A stretch of 64,000 nucleotides of DNA from assembly GCA_016873115.1 (NCBI GenBank), contig VGYB01000004.1, positions 1 to 64,000 of the forward strand. The letters are read 5' to 3'. The translations under genes and the position numbers were made by a program. The notes beneath the pieces are model-generated. The model was not told the DNA's origin, searched no databases, and worked only from the letters and a program-made list of their open reading frames with translations. The DNA comes from Planctomycetota bacterium (lineage in GTDB: Bacteria; Planctomycetota; Phycisphaerae; Phycisphaerales; SM1A02). Below are positions 34,703 to 43,288 of this stretch, piece by piece. Numbering within the stretch: position 1 is the stretch's first letter; each line of letters starts with the position of its first letter.

Positions 34703-35422
34703 ATGGCGAGCCCCTACAAGCGCATCCTCCTGAAGATCAGCGGCGAGTCGTTGGCCGAACAAGGCCAGTTCGGGATCTCGCCCGGCGAGTTGTCGATCAT
34801 CGCCGCCGAGATCGCCGCGGCCAAGCAGTCCGCCGCGTTCGACCTGGCCGTCGTGGTCGGTGGCGGCAACATCATCCGCGGCGCCAAGCTCGCCGCTGAA
34901 GGCAAGTTCGACCAGAGCACCGCCGACTACATGGGCATGCTCGGCACGGTCATCAACGGCCTGGCGCTCAAGGAGGCCCTGGCGGCGGTCGGCGTGGAGA
35001 GCCGCGTCATGAGCGCGATCCTGCTGCCCTCGGTGGCTGAGTCCTTCATCCGGCCCCGGGCGCTCCGTCACTTCGAGAAGGGCCGCGTGGTCATCCTGAC
35101 CGCAGGCACGGGCAACCCCTACTTCACCACCGACACCTGCGCGAGCCTGCGCGCAATCGAATTGAATGCGGATGTCCTGCTCAAGGCCACCAAGGTCGAT
35201 GGCGTCTATACCTCGGACCCGCGCAAGGATCGATCGGCACGGCGCTACGACAAGCTGACCTTCAGCGAAGCCGTCGAGAAGCAGCTGGGCGTCATGGATC
35301 TCACGGCCCTGACCATGTGCATGGAGCACAGGCTCCCGTTGATCGTCTTCGACTACAAGGTGCCCGGGAACATCACGCGCGCGGTGCGCGGGGAGTCCAT
35401 CGGCACGCTGGTCAGGGCCTGA
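34703..35422 (+). CDS. pyrH: UMP kinase
   Basis: 239 aa cytosolic amino-acid-kinase-fold enzyme phosphorylating UMP to UDP with ATP. Motifs: KRILLKISGESLA at the start, VVVGGGNIIRG, and TADYMGMLGTVINGLAL in the UMP site. TAGTGNPYFTTDTCA follows, with LLKATKVDGVYTSDPRKD for ATP binding. It is followed by frr (48-base gap), a pyrH-frr pairing common in bacteria. Confidence 0.98.
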   Translation: MASPYKRILLKISGESLAEQGQFGISPGELSIIAAEIAAAKQSAAFDLAVVVGGGNIIRGAKLAAEGKFDQSTADYMGMLGTVINGLALKEALAAVGVESRVMSAILLPSVAESFIRPRALRHFEKGRVVILTAGTGNPYFTTDTCASLRAIELNADVLLKATKVDGVYTSDPRKDRSARRYDKLTFSEAVEKQLGVMDLTALTMCMEHRLPLIVFDYKVPGNITRAVRGESIGTLVRA

Positions 35423-35470
35423 ATCGGGGCCTGAGCCACGACAGCATTCCCGAGGACCACGAGGAACACC

Positions 35471-36037
35471 ATGGATCTGGACACCATCCTGCTCGAGTGC
35501 GAGGAACGCATGCAGAAGTCGGTCGACTACCTGCAGCGCGAACTGCGCGGCCTGCGCACCGGCCGGGCCAGCACTGCCCTGCTTGAGTACGTGAAGGTCG
35601 ACTACTACGGCAGCATGACCGACCTGCGTGAGTTGTCCGCCATCAGCGTGCCCGAGGCATCGCAGTTGCTGTGCAAGCCCTTCGATCCCGGTGCCAAGGC
35701 TGCGATCATCCGGGCCATCGAGACCAGCGGCCTCGGCCTCAACCCGCAGGCCGAGGGCAACCTGATCCGCATCAATGTGCCGCCGCCGTCGGCCGACCGC
35801 CGCAAGCAGCTCGCCGGGCAGGTCAAGAAGCTCGCCGAGGAGTCGCGCGTGTCGGTCCGCAACGAGCGGCGCGATGCGAACAAGGCGATCGACCTCGCCA
35901 AGGCGGATCCCAAGGTCAAGGTCAGCGAGGACCAGGCCAAGGGGGCCAAGGAGTCCGTCGACGACCTGACCAAGCAGTACACCTCGCGCATCGATGAGAT
36001 GGCCGCGAAGAAGGTCGCGGAGATCGAGGAGATCTGA
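35471..36037 (+). CDS. frr: Ribosome recycling factor
   Basis: 188 aa. With EF-G it splits post-termination ribosomes. Conserved blocks: LRGLRTGRASTALLEYVKVDYYG, then P-E-A-S-Q-L with PFDPG, GNLIRINVPPPSADRRKQL and VRNERRDANK. The GAGGAACACC ribosome site precedes ATG 35471. An Asp/Lys-rich insertion near 145-160 does not disturb the helices. The NrdR gene follows after 55 bases. Confidence 0.98.
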   Translation: MDLDTILLECEERMQKSVDYLQRELRGLRTGRASTALLEYVKVDYYGSMTDLRELSAISVPEASQLLCKPFDPGAKAAIIRAIETSGLGLNPQAEGNLIRINVPPPSADRRKQLAGQVKKLAEESRVSVRNERRDANKAIDLAKADPKVKVSEDQAKGAKESVDDLTKQYTSRIDEMAAKKVAEIEEI

Positions 36038-36092
36038 TCATCATGATGGTGCCGTCCGGTCATCCGACCATCCACCGCCGGGAGGCCTGAGC

Positions 36093-36605
36093 ATGCGCTG
36101 CCCGAATCCCGACTGCACCGCCCTGGATACGAATGTCGTCGACAGCCGCCCCGCGGAGGAGGGTGGCGCGGTGCGACGCCGCCGCGAGTGCAAGAACTGC
36201 GGCCGGCGATTCACGACCTTCGAGCGCATCGAGCGCGCGGAGCGGCTCATGGTGATCAAGCGTGACGGCTCGCGCGTGGCCTACGACGGCGAGCGCGTGC
36301 TGATCGGGATCCAGCAGGCCTGCTCGAAGCGGCCCATCGAAGCCTTGGTCATGGAGCGGATCGCCACACAGGTCGAGGACGAGCTGCACCGCCGCTTCAA
36401 CCGCGAGGTCGACAGCGCCGAGATCGGAAGGTCGGTCGCCCTCAAGCTGCGCGAGGTCGATCCGGTGGCCTACATCCGCTACGCGAGCGTGTACTACGCC
36501 TTCCGGTCGGTCGAGGACTTCGCCGCCGAGATCACGGCGCTCCAGGAGCGGCCGCCCGTGGGCGACCACCCGACCCTCTTCGGCGAAGGCAAACCGAAGT
36601 CCTGA
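36093..36605 (+). CDS. nrdR: Transcriptional repressor NrdR
   Basis: 170 aa regulator of ribonucleotide reductase genes that senses ATP/dATP. The zinc ribbon is C3-P-x4-C8 and C33-K-N-C36. The ATP-cone runs from about 49 (LMVIKRDGSRVAYDGERVLIGI) to about 140, including the ALKLREVDPVAYIRYASVYYAF block. The ATG at 36093 follows GGGAGG; a longer in-frame version adds basic residues not seen in the family. No ribonucleotide reductase gene is in the window. Confidence 0.97.
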   Translation: MRCPNPDCTALDTNVVDSRPAEEGGAVRRRRECKNCGRRFTTFERIERAERLMVIKRDGSRVAYDGERVLIGIQQACSKRPIEALVMERIATQVEDELHRRFNREVDSAEIGRSVALKLREVDPVAYIRYASVYYAFRSVEDFAAEITALQERPPVGDHPTLFGEGKPKS

Positions 36606-36635
36606 GCCGGCCGTGGCGCGGTACCTTGCGCCCAC

Positions 36636-38726
36636 ATGCCTCGCATCACGCTTCCTGATGGAACCGTCAAGTCCTACGACGCCCCAGTGACTGCCGCGCA
36701 GGTCGCCGCCGACATCGGCGCCGGCCTTGCGAAGGCCGCGCTCGGCGCCAAGGTCGACGGCACGCTCACCGACCTGTCCACCACACTCGACCGCGACTGC
36801 ACGCTGGCCATCGTCACCATGAAGCGTCGCGAAGGCGGGATCGATCCCGAGGCACTCACGCTGCTGCGTCACAGCGCCGCGCACATCATGGCCGAGGCGA
36901 TCCAGCGGCTCTTCCCGCAGGTGCGGCTCGTGTACGGGCCGCCGCTGGAGACGGGCTTCTACTACGACATGGCCTTCCCCGATGGGAAGGTGCCGAGCAC
37001 CGATGACTTCGCCCGCATCGAGGCCGAGATGGCCAAGATCGTGGCCGAGGACCGGCGCTTCACGCGCTACGACCTGCCGCTCGCCGAGGGCATGGCCAAG
37101 TTGCGCACCGAAGGCAGCAAGTACAAGCTCGACAACGCCGAGCGCGCCGCCGAGGCCGGCAGCACCACGCTGAGCTGGTACGCCACCGGTCACCCGGGCA
37201 AGGACTGGGAAGACCTCTGCCGTGGGCCGCATGTTCCGAACACGGGTCGCGTCGGCGCCTTCAAGGTCATGAGCCTGGCCAGCAGCTACTGGAAGGGCGA
37301 CGAGACCAGCGACCGGCTCACGCGCGTCTACGGCACGGCCTTTGCGACCAAGCCTGAGCTCGAGGCCCACATGGTCCAGCTCGAGGAAGCCCGCAAGCGC
37401 GACCACCGCGTGCTCGGCAAGCAGCTGCGGCTCTTCCACATCGACGAGATGGTCGGCCAGGGACTGATCCTGTGGACCCCGAAGGGATCGATCATCCGCA
37501 ACGAGTTGCAGAACTTCATCGGGACCGAACTGCGCAAGCAGGGCTACCAGCAGGTCTATACGCCGCACATCGGCAAGCTCGACCTGTACCGGACCAGCGG
37601 GCACTTCCCCTACTACCGCGAGAGCCAGTACCCACCCATCGTCGAGCATGACGAGATGGCACGCCTGGCTTCGGAGGGCTGCACCTGCGCCGACCTGAGC
37701 AACCGCATGGCCCAGGGCGAGGTCGACGGCTACATGCTCAGGCCGATGAATTGCCCGCACCACATCCGCATCTTCGCGAGTGCGCCGCACAGCTACCGCG
37801 ACCTGCCGGTGCGCCTGGCGGAGTTCGGAACGGTCTACCGCTGGGAACAATCGGGCGAGATCGGCGGCATGACCCGCGTGCGTGGCTTCACCCAGGATGA
37901 TGCGCACCTCTTCGTCCGCGAGGACCAGGTCGCACAGGAGGTGCTCGGCTGCCTGTCGCTCGTGAAGATCATCTTCGCCACGCTGGGCATGAACGAGTAC
38001 CGCGTGCGCGTGGGCCTGCGCGATCCCGACAGTGCGAAGTACGTCGGTGATCCGGCGAACTGGGACAAGGCCGAGAAGGCCTGCCGCGATGCTGCTCGCT
38101 CGCTCGGCGTGCCGTTCATCGAGGAGCCCGGCGAGGCCGCCTTCTACGGACCGAAGATCGACTTCGTGGTCAAGGATGTGATCGGCCGGTCGTGGCAGCT
38201 CGGGACGGTGCAGGTCGACTACAACCTGCCGATCCGGTTCGACCTTTCCTACGCGGGCGCCGACAACCAGCCTCACCGCCCCGTGATGATCCACCGTGCG
38301 CCCTTCGGCAGCATGGAACGGTTCATCGGCTGCCTCATCGAGCACTTCGCCGGCGCGTTCCCGCTCTGGCTCAGCCCGGAGCAGGTGCGCGTACTGCCGA
38401 TCTCGGAGAAGAGCGCGGCCTATGCCGACGAGTTGTGTGCGGCCCTCAAGGCACGCGGCATCCGGGCCGAGACCGATCACTCGAACGAGCGCGTGCAGGC
38501 CAAGATCAAGATCGCCGCCGAGGAGAAGATCCCCTACATGGCCGTCGTCGGCCCTCGGGATGCCGAGAGCCGCGCCGTCAGCGTGCGTGCCCGTGGCGTC
38601 GAGGCCAACCTCGGCGAGATGCCGTTCGATGCCTTCGTCGACGGCATCCTGCGCGAGGCGGAGGGTCGCATGCTCTCGGGTGCACCAGGCTCGGTCCAGG
38701 CATCGTTCACTGCGCGTTCAGCCTGA
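36636..38726 (+). CDS. thrS: Threonyl-tRNA synthetase
   Basis: 696 aa class II synthetase, cytosolic. Domains in order: TGS domain (about 1-62, starting RITLPDGT), the editing domain with the HSAAHIMAEA motif near 85 and C-x-G-P-H (LCRGPHVPNTG), the catalytic core, and the anticodon-binding domain from about 580. The zinc ligands of the active site are C373 (MNCPHHI), H424 (TQDDAHLF) and H553 (MIHRAPFGSMERF). The start ATG at 36636 follows nrdR by 30 bases. thrS-infC is a common order in bacteria and is kept here, with a 327-base gap before the proposed infC start. Confidence 0.98.
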   Translation: MPRITLPDGTVKSYDAPVTAAQVAADIGAGLAKAALGAKVDGTLTDLSTTLDRDCTLAIVTMKRREGGIDPEALTLLRHSAAHIMAEAIQRLFPQVRLVYGPPLETGFYYDMAFPDGKVPSTDDFARIEAEMAKIVAEDRRFTRYDLPLAEGMAKLRTEGSKYKLDNAERAAEAGSTTLSWYATGHPGKDWEDLCRGPHVPNTGRVGAFKVMSLASSYWKGDETSDRLTRVYGTAFATKPELEAHMVQLEEARKRDHRVLGKQLRLFHIDEMVGQGLILWTPKGSIIRNELQNFIGTELRKQGYQQVYTPHIGKLDLYRTSGHFPYYRESQYPPIVEHDEMARLASEGCTCADLSNRMAQGEVDGYMLRPMNCPHHIRIFASAPHSYRDLPVRLAEFGTVYRWEQSGEIGGMTRVRGFTQDDAHLFVREDQVAQEVLGCLSLVKIIFATLGMNEYRVRVGLRDPDSAKYVGDPANWDKAEKACRDAARSLGVPFIEEPGEAAFYGPKIDFVVKDVIGRSWQLGTVQVDYNLPIRFDLSYAGADNQPHRPVMIHRAPFGSMERFIGCLIEHFAGAFPLWLSPEQVRVLPISEKSAAYADELCAALKARGIRAETDHSNERVQAKIKIAAEEKIPYMAVVGPRDAESRAVSVRARGVEANLGEMPFDAFVDGILREAEGRMLSGAPGSVQASFTARSA

Positions 38727-38820
38727 TGCGGGAAGCGCCCAGGTCGTTGCCGTTGGTCACGCCTACCCCATGCTGCGGCCCTGTTTTCCGTGTGGACCCC
38801 ACCGATTTCACGGCGTCTGC

Positions 38821-38849
38821 TTGTGCCGGGCCGGATCTTGGGCTAGTGT
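38821..38849 (+). promoter_or_regulatory. Probable promoter of infC, inside a 327-base leader region
   Basis: TTGTGC (38821-38826) and TAGTGT (38844-38849) are separated by 17 bases. Transcription would start near 38856, leaving a leader of about 200 bases before infC. The region between thrS and infC (38727-39053) holds no gene that I can support. It is less regular in codon pattern than its neighbours and could contain a structured leader, as infC is autoregulated in other bacteria. Confidence 0.45.
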
Positions 38850-39053
38850 CCCGGACGGCGTCTTGTGGCGCCGATCCTCCATGCAGCGGACCATCTCCGA
38901 ATGATGACTTCCCCAACGCGCGTCCTCCCATGAGGCCGTCGCGCGCAAGCATGGACAACCTCCACCCACCCAGTGGAACCCTGACCCAAGGTTCGCGGTC
39001 GCTGTCAGCGCGCCGTGGCCACTCCCGTTCGAGCTGACGCCCAGGAGCCTCCC

Positions 39054-39743
39054 ATCAGCCAGTTTCCGCCTCGCCGTCCCCCCTTCCAGCGCGACTTCGC
39101 CCCCGCGGGCCCCCGCATCAACGACCGCATCCGCATCACCCCGGTCCGTCTGATCGACGCGCACGGCACCATGGTCGGCGTCGTCGAGACCGACGACGCC
39201 AAGCGCATGGCCCAGGAGGCTGGGCTGGATCTGGTCGAGATCGCCTCCGATGTCCGCCCGCCGGTCTGCAAGATCATGGACTTCGGGAAGTACAAGTACG
39301 AACAGGCGAAGACGGAGAAGAAGAACCGCCAGAGTTCCAAGGGTGGCGAACTCAAGGAAGTCCGTCTCGGCCGCAGCATGAAGATCGGCGTGCACGATGT
39401 CGAACTTCGTGTGCGCCAGGCCCGTGCCTTCCTCATCGAGGGCAACAAGGTCCAGATCGTGCAGAGCTTTCGCGGCGCCCGCGAGCTTGCCCACCGCGAG
39501 ATCGGCGACCAGCTCATCAAGCAGGTGATCGACGCGCTGCTCGATGTCGCGCGGCTCGACATGGCTCCACGCATGGCCGGCCGACGCCAGTCGGCGATCC
39601 TTTCGCCCGACCGCACCAAGATCGACACCTACAAGCGCAAGATGGCCGCTGCCGGCAAGAAAATCGAGGGCTCGAAGGAACTTCCACCCCAGGAACCCGA
39701 AGTCGCCGACAACGGGCCGAGCGACGGCGTCCAGGCAGGGTGA
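39054..39743 (+). CDS. infC: Translation initiation factor IF-3, probable ATC start codon
   Basis: 229 aa from the proposed start. IF-3 prevents subunit joining and checks the start codon on the 30S subunit. The N-domain contains GPRINDRIRITPVRLIDAHG and the linker KIMDFGKYKYEQAKTEKKNR. The C-domain begins near KEVRLGRSMKIGVHDVELRVRQA. An AGGAG sequence (39043-39047) stands 6 bases before ATC 39054, an ideal ribosome-site distance. No ATG exists near, and the alternative GTG at 39015 has no ribosome site. Rare start codons on infC are known to serve autoregulation by IF-3 itself. The C-terminal tail is long and acidic (PPQEPEVADNGPSDG). A terminator follows. Confidence 0.93.
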   Translation: MSQFPPRRPPFQRDFAPAGPRINDRIRITPVRLIDAHGTMVGVVETDDAKRMAQEAGLDLVEIASDVRPPVCKIMDFGKYKYEQAKTEKKNRQSSKGGELKEVRLGRSMKIGVHDVELRVRQARAFLIEGNKVQIVQSFRGARELAHREIGDQLIKQVIDALLDVARLDMAPRMAGRRQSAILSPDRTKIDTYKRKMAAAGKKIEGSKELPPQEPEVADNGPSDGVQAG

Positions 39744-39770
39744 TCCTCGGCCGATCGACACCGCCCCATG

Positions 39771-39797
39771 ACCGCGCCCGTTCGGCGCGGTTTTTTT
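39771..39797 (+). terminator. Rho-independent terminator of infC
   Basis: A perfect 8-bp stem ACCGCGCC / GGCGCGGT with loop CGTTC is followed by TTTTTTT. It separates infC from the arginine operon; rpmI and rplT, which usually follow infC, are absent. Confidence 0.9.
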
Positions 39798-39808
39798 CAT
39801 CGTCGTGC

Positions 39809-39842
39809 TTGCATAGTATGCAGTACGCTGTATATTCATGCA
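39809..39842 (+). promoter_or_regulatory. Promoter of the arginine operon with two ARG-box-like operators
   Basis: TTGCAT (39809-39814) and TATATT (39831-39836) with a 16-base spacer make a good promoter in a clearly AT-rich stretch. The perfect palindrome TGCATA-G-TATGCA (39810-39822) covers the -35. A similar imperfect palindrome TGTATATTCATGCA (39829-39842) covers the -10. Their centres are about 20 bases apart. Paired palindromes about two helix turns apart are the layout of ArgR operators, so autorepression by ArgR with arginine is inferred. Confidence 0.6.
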
Positions 39843-39849
39843 CACTTCG

Positions 39850-40317
39850 ATGCCTGCCACCAAGGTCCAACGCCACCGCGCCATCGCGCGCCTCATTGCA
39901 GGAGCCGAGCTGCACAGCCAGCACGCGCTCCAGCGGGAGCTTGCCGCCCAGGGCATTCGCACCACGCAAGCCACGCTCTCACGGGATCTCGCGGAACTTG
40001 GGGTCCTCAAGGGGGCCGGCGGCTACCGGCTTCAGGATGGAACGCCTGAGCCCTCGGGTGATGCGCTCGATGCCCTGGCTCGACGGCTGCTGGCTGGCAT
40101 CGAGCGGGCCGGCAACCTCGTCGTGCTGCACACCCCGCCGGGCCAGGCCAGCGCGCTGGCCGTCCAACTCGATCGAACGAGCATGCGTGGCGTCGTCGGC
40201 ACCATCGCTGGCGATGACTGCGTGTTTGTGGCCACACGCACGCCGACGAACGCCAAGGAACTCGTGCGCCGGCTGACCGTCGCTGGCTCGTCCGCCCGCC
40301 GCAAGGCCACTGCCTGA
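39850..40317 (+). CDS. argR: Arginine repressor
   Basis: 155 aa. N-terminal winged helix-turn-helix (TKVQRHRAIARLIAGAELHSQ.. with TTQATLSRDLAELGV as recognition helix) and a C-terminal hexamerisation and arginine-binding domain (GNLVVLHTPPGQASALAVQLD, VVGTIAGDDCVFVATRT). It represses arginine biosynthesis when arginine is plentiful. The start is taken at ATG 39850 because the promoter -10 ends at 39836 and transcription should begin near 39843; an ATG at 39838 would lie upstream of that. The transcript is then nearly leaderless, without a ribosome site. It is first gene of the arginine operon. Confidence 0.93.
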   Translation: MPATKVQRHRAIARLIAGAELHSQHALQRELAAQGIRTTQATLSRDLAELGVLKGAGGYRLQDGTPEPSGDALDALARRLLAGIERAGNLVVLHTPPGQASALAVQLDRTSMRGVVGTIAGDDCVFVATRTPTNAKELVRRLTVAGSSARRKATA

Positions 40318-40344
40318 TCCGTCGGCCGCGCCCTCCCCACCACC

Positions 40345-41409
40345 ATGACCATGTCCATCCTTCCCGTTGCCGTCGTCGGTGCCGCTGGCTACAGCGGGGC
40401 CGAACTCGTCACCATGCTCGCCTCGCACCCCGAGGTGTCGGTCGTCGGTGTGTACGGCTCTGGTTCGCGCGCCGGCGACGAGGCCCTGTCGAGCGTCCAC
40501 CCGCGACTGCGTGGCGTTGCCGACCTGCCCATCGAAGCGGCCGACCCGTCCGCCATCGTGGCCTCGGGTGCCAAGGCGGTCTTCCTCTGCACCCCGCACG
40601 AGGCCAGCGAGGCTCTTGCCCCAGCGCTGCTCGATGCCGGCCTGGTCGTCCTCGATCTCTCGGCGTCCTTCCGCTTGCGCGATCCGGGGCTCTATCCGGC
40701 ACACTACGCCTTCGAGCACCGCCACCCGGAGCTGTTGGCGACAGCCGTCTACGGGCTCGCTGAGCTCCGCAGCGGCGACCTGGCGAGCGCACAGCTCATC
40801 GCCGTGCCAGGCTGCTATCCGACCAGCGTGATCCTTCCGGTGCGACCCCTCATCGATGCCGAGCTCGTGTTGCCCCGGCGCGTGATCGTGGACAGCACCA
40901 GCGGTGTCAGTGGCGCGGGCCGGACCGCTCTGGTCAAGAGCCTGTTCTGCGAGGTCTCGATGCAGCCCTACGGCGTGCTCTCGCACCGTCACCAGCCCGA
41001 GATGGCGCAGGAGACCGGTGCCGATGTGCTGTTCACGCCGCACTTGGGCTGTTGGGACCGCGGCATCCTCTCCACGATCCATCTGGACCTTGCACCGGGT
41101 GCAACCATCCATGCGTGCCGTCAGGTGCTCACCGAGCGCTACGCCTCGAGCGCCTTCGTTCGCGTGCTGCCCACGGGCTCCTGGCCAAGCGTGGCGGGTG
41201 TCGAACGCACGAATTTCTGCGACATCGGGCTCGGTGGCTGCGATCGCCGCAACCATCTCGTCATCGCCAGCGCCATCGACAACTTGGTCAAGGGCGCAGC
41301 CGGCCAAGCCCTGCAGTGCATGAACATCCGCTTCGGATTCCCCGAAGCGATGGGCCTTGGACTCTCCCGCCACACATCCGCCCGCACCGACTGCGGAGCC
41401 CTTGCGTGA
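40345..41409 (+). CDS. argC: N-acetyl-gamma-glutamyl-phosphate reductase
   Basis: 354 aa NADPH-dependent enzyme reducing N-acetylglutamyl phosphate to the semialdehyde, third step of arginine synthesis. The Rossmann start is VAVVGAAGYSGAELV, the catalytic Cys157 is in VPGCYPTSVILP, and the substrate block is STSGVSGAGR. The catalytic His is in SHRHQPEMAQE. Its TGA overlaps the GTG start of argB by four bases. Confidence 0.97.
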   Translation: MTMSILPVAVVGAAGYSGAELVTMLASHPEVSVVGVYGSGSRAGDEALSSVHPRLRGVADLPIEAADPSAIVASGAKAVFLCTPHEASEALAPALLDAGLVVLDLSASFRLRDPGLYPAHYAFEHRHPELLATAVYGLAELRSGDLASAQLIAVPGCYPTSVILPVRPLIDAELVLPRRVIVDSTSGVSGAGRTALVKSLFCEVSMQPYGVLSHRHQPEMAQETGADVLFTPHLGCWDRGILSTIHLDLAPGATIHACRQVLTERYASSAFVRVLPTGSWPSVAGVERTNFCDIGLGGCDRRNHLVIASAIDNLVKGAAGQALQCMNIRFGFPEAMGLGLSRHTSARTDCGALA

Positions 41410-42215
41410 GCACACCCTTCGTCATCAAGCTCGGTGGTGCGCTGATGGACAGCGCGCCCGCACTCACCGCCATCTGCCGGCAGCTCGCGGCCATGCATGC
41501 CCAGCAGCCCGGATGCGTCGTCGTGGTGCACGGCGGCGGCAAGGCCGTCGATCGTCAGCTCGCGGCGCTCGGCATGCCGACCGAGCGGCGTGACGGGATC
41601 CGCATCACGCCCCCTGAGCAGGTGCTGCAGATCTGTGGTGTCTTGAGCGGTCAGGTCAACGCGCAGCTCGTCGCCTGCATGATCGCCGCCGGGGTACGCG
41701 CATGCGGGCTTCGATTGACCGACGCGGGTCTGGCTCAATGCTCACGCTCCACGCATCTTGGCTTCGATCCGGGCTGCGTGGGCTCCATCACCGATGGTGA
41801 TCCACGCGGGATCCGCGCGCTGCTGGATGCAGGCGTGCTCCCCGTCATCAGCAGCATCGGGACCAGCGCGTCGGGTGAACTGCTCAATGTCAATGCGGAC
41901 GATGCCGCCGCCGCGGTTGCCTCGATCCTCGGTGCTCGTGGACTGGTCTTCCTGACCGATGTGCCGGGCGTGCTCGATGCGAGCCGATCCATCCTGCCCT
42001 CGCTCGATGCAGCGGCGATCGAGCGACTCATCAGCGATGGCACCATCAGCGGCGGCATGATTCCCAAGGTCCGAGGCGCTCTGGAGACCGCCGCAGCCAC
42101 TGGCGTGGCAGTCACGATCGCCGGCTGGGCCGATCCGGCCATCCTCTCGAACCTGCTCACCGGCGGCGTTGCCGGCACCCGCATCGCCGCACCCTCCACG
42201 GTCACCTGCCCATGA
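41406..42215 (+). CDS. argB: Acetylglutamate kinase
   Basis: 269 aa amino-acid kinase, phosphorylating N-acetylglutamate with ATP. Motifs: FVIKLGGALMD, VVVHGGGKAVDRQL, the substrate block LLNVNADDAAAAVA, FLTDVPGVLD for ATP, and ISGGMIPKVRGALE. The start is GTG at 41406, within a GTGA overlap with argC; its homologous N-terminus begins at once, and upstream sequence in the same frame is out of frame with argC. There is no N-terminal helix as in arginine-inhibited hexameric kinases, so it may be of the arginine-insensitive dimer type (inference). Confidence 0.95.
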   Translation: MSTPFVIKLGGALMDSAPALTAICRQLAAMHAQQPGCVVVVHGGGKAVDRQLAALGMPTERRDGIRITPPEQVLQICGVLSGQVNAQLVACMIAAGVRACGLRLTDAGLAQCSRSTHLGFDPGCVGSITDGDPRGIRALLDAGVLPVISSIGTSASGELLNVNADDAAAAVASILGARGLVFLTDVPGVLDASRSILPSLDAAAIERLISDGTISGGMIPKVRGALETAAATGVAVTIAGWADPAILSNLLTGGVAGTRIAAPSTVTCP

Positions 42216-43237
42216 CAGCGCTCGCCAACACCTCATCATCCACACCGACGGCCCCTGCGGCCGCGCACCGCCCCCTGGCCACGCGTCACCTCACGCGCGT
42301 GCACGACCTTGCCCAGCATGAAGTGCATGGCCTGCTGGCCTTGGCAGCGCGCATCAAGCGGGATCCCACACCATGGTCGTCGGCCTTCCACGGCATGGCG
42401 CTTGCACTCGCCTTCGAGAAGCCCTCGCTGCGGACGCGCGCCTCCTTCGAGGTGGGGTTCCAGCTCATGGGAGGCAGCGTGGTCTTCATGGACCAGTGCG
42501 ACTCGCCGATTGGCCAGCGCGAGGCCCTGTGCGACTGGGCCCGCAGCATGGAGCGCTGGTTCGACGCGATCGTCGTGCGCACGATGTCCCACGACACCGT
42601 GGCAGCACTCACCACATGGTCCTCGATCCCGGTCGTCAATGCCCTGAGCGACCTCCACCATCCCTGCCAGGCGATGGCCGATCTGCTCACGCTTGCCGAG
42701 CGATCGGGCTCACCATCCTGTTGGCATGTGGCGTGGGTCGGTGACGGCAACAATGTCTGCCACTCGCTCATGGAAGCCATCGCCTCGGTCGGCGGTCGGC
42801 TCACGGTCATCACCCCTGCCGGCCTCGCCCCATCCGCCGAGATCGTGCGCGCCGTCCAGGCCCGTTGCATGCGTACAGGCGCGTCGATCAAGGTCACCCA
42901 CGACCTTGATGCCGTGGCTGGCGTGAATGCGATCTACACGGACACCTGGATCAGCATGGGACAGGTCGATGCAGAGTCCAAGCGTGCCGCACTCCGTCCC
43001 TACCAGGTCAATGCAGCGCTGATGGCCAAGGCCGCTCCGGGTGCGATCTTCATGCACTGCCTGCCTGCCCATCGTGGCGAGGAAGTCACCGACGATGTGA
43101 TCGATGCCCCCACCTCCGTCGTCTTCGACCAAGCCGAGAACCGCATGCATGTGCAGTGTGCGATCCTCCTGGCGCTGCTGCGTCCCGACCTCGTCGAACT
43201 GCCGGCCACGCTCGTGCCCGGCGACTTCACTGCCTGA
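42212..43237 (+). CDS. argF: Ornithine carbamoyltransferase
   Basis: 341 aa cytosolic enzyme making citrulline from ornithine and carbamoyl phosphate. Carbamoyl-phosphate motif F68-E-K-P-S-L-R-T-R; the first variable residue is Leu, as in many bacterial enzymes. Other blocks: SDLHHPCQAMADLLT, then DTWISMGQ for ornithine, and HCLPAHRGEEV with its catalytic Cys near residue 283. The N-terminal 25 residues are a Thr/Ala-rich extension. It overlaps argB by ATGA. Confidence 0.95.
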   Translation: MTALANTSSSTPTAPAAAHRPLATRHLTRVHDLAQHEVHGLLALAARIKRDPTPWSSAFHGMALALAFEKPSLRTRASFEVGFQLMGGSVVFMDQCDSPIGQREALCDWARSMERWFDAIVVRTMSHDTVAALTTWSSIPVVNALSDLHHPCQAMADLLTLAERSGSPSCWHVAWVGDGNNVCHSLMEAIASVGGRLTVITPAGLAPSAEIVRAVQARCMRTGASIKVTHDLDAVAGVNAIYTDTWISMGQVDAESKRAALRPYQVNAALMAKAAPGAIFMHCLPAHRGEEVTDDVIDAPTSVVFDQAENRMHVQCAILLALLRPDLVELPATLVPGDFTA

Positions 43238-43288
43238 ACCGCTTCCCCAACGATCGATCCGATCGCCCCGTATCGTTCCTCGAAAGCA

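Noticed and set aside
36060-38480. 806-codon open frame on the minus strand opposite nrdR and thrS
   Set aside because: It covers the complement of conserved genes; composition is that of a shadow frame and the start would lie within thrS.
39015-39053. GTG 39015 as the infC start codon
   Set aside because: No ribosome site precedes it, while AGGAG stands at ideal distance from ATC 39054, and the added residues are not IF-3-like. Not fully excluded.
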